Below, one piece after another: positions 4,786-5,160 of a DNA stretch of 5,160 nt. Source of the DNA: Methylomarinum sp964397365 (GTDB lineage: Bacteria > Pseudomonadota > Gammaproteobacteria > Methylococcales > Methylomonadaceae). The notes below the pieces were generated by a model that searched no databases, was not told the origin of the DNA, and saw nothing but the letters and a program-made list of their open reading frames with translations. Position numbers and translations under genes: made by a program. How positions within the stretch are numbered: the stretch's first letter is position 1; every line of letters begins with the position of its first letter. The stretch covers positions 1 to 5,160 of the forward strand of contig CAYNIU010000166.1 in assembly GCA_964397365.1 (NCBI GenBank), written 5' to 3'.

Positions 4786-5160
4786 ATGAAAATATCAATG
4801 CAAAAATCTCTAGTTTCCTTACTGTTAATGCTGTTATTTGTCACTTCCGCTCAGGCACAAACAATAAACAATATGTTTGGTTTTTGGGGGTCAGTAACAT
4901 TAAAGGGAGACTTTAAAAACTTTTCTGATCAATTAGACAATTTTCGCTGGCAAGTCATGAATCAATCCCGTACCCGTGATGATTCAGCCAGCGGTTCACG
5001 ACTGACTGAAAACCTGCTTTTCAGTCAAGTTGGTTATCAATTAAACCCACATACCTCAATATGGATCGGTTATACACACAACTGGATACACCCGTTAAAT
5101 AATCCCGCCTTTCAGGAAAGTCGTACTTACGAAGATTTTGTCTGGAAGCAAAATATTCAA
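4786..5160 (+). CDS. DUF2490-type outer-membrane protein, 3' end outside the window
   Basis: The first 125 codons of a gene that stays open to the window edge. Residues 1-24 are a Sec signal peptide: a Lys-containing start, the hydrophobic core LVSLLLMLLFVTS (9-21), and AQA at 22-24 with likely cleavage before Gln25. The mature part has the pattern of DUF2490 proteins, predicted outer-membrane beta barrels: an opening strand around FGFWGSVTLKGDF (31-43), a RWQVMNQSRTRDD strand and turn (54-66), LTENLLFSQVGYQLNPHTSIWIGYTHNW (73-100) and an E-x-R-x-Y-E-D-F-V-W strand (111-120). Alternating aromatic and polar residues fit membrane strands. Function is unknown for the family. No Shine-Dalgarno is evident before Met1 (4786) or Met5 (4798), so the start is uncertain by four residues and translation may be coupled or weak. 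It is probably in one operon with the small peptide upstream. Confidence 0.8.
   Translation, partial: MKISMQKSLVSLLLMLLFVTSAQAQTINNMFGFWGSVTLKGDFKNFSDQLDNFRWQVMNQSRTRDDSASGSRLTENLLFSQVGYQLNPHTSIWIGYTHNWIHPLNNPAFQESRTYEDFVWKQNIQ

Noticed and set aside
1..5160. CRISPR arrays, tRNA/rRNA genes, insertion sequences, prophage or defence genes
   Set aside because: None seen on either strand; apart from the REP pair no mobile-element hallmark is present.

Overview
The window looks like a piece of a gammaproteobacterial chromosome with moderate GC genes and AT-rich gaps. The Pgl, Edd and Eda proteins are all of the classical proteobacterial type. The gene order pgl-edd-eda, the REP-type repeat pair and the sigma-54-type promoter would fit a methylotrophic gammaproteobacterium (Methylococcales). 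That placement is an inference from general resemblance, not something proved by this sequence.

Bases 1-3467 hold three co-directional genes that make the Entner-Doudoroff route from 6-phosphogluconolactone to pyruvate and glyceraldehyde 3-phosphate: 6-phosphogluconolactonase (23-733), 6-phosphogluconate dehydratase (925-2745) and KDPG/KHG aldolase (2844-3467). The pgl-edd gap carries two hairpins facing each other, each flanked by a GTAG tetranucleotide, which is the architecture of a BIME (paired REP) element. A hairpin after eda (3480-3505) has a T-rich tract on its + side and a perfect T6 tract on its - side, so it probably ends eda and the convergent gene.

Bases 3640-4200 on the - strand encode a cytoplasmic thioredoxin-fold/AhpC-TSA-like protein with a CNHC motif. 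A TATAAT box and a perfect 12-bp palindrome sit upstream of it.

Bases 4261-5160 are the less ordinary part. An AT-rich upstream region leads to a good -24/-12 (sigma-54) promoter match at 4362-4377. A terminator-like hairpin follows almost at once (4393-4419), then a possible 21-codon leader ORF (4434-4499) whose stop codon starts at the top of a long hairpin's left arm and runs into its loop (4482-4518). After that come a 54-residue secreted peptide of unknown function (4536-4700) and the start of a DUF2490-type outer-membrane barrel protein that runs off the window (4786-5160). This looks like a tightly controlled small envelope operon. Its function cannot be told from the sequence.
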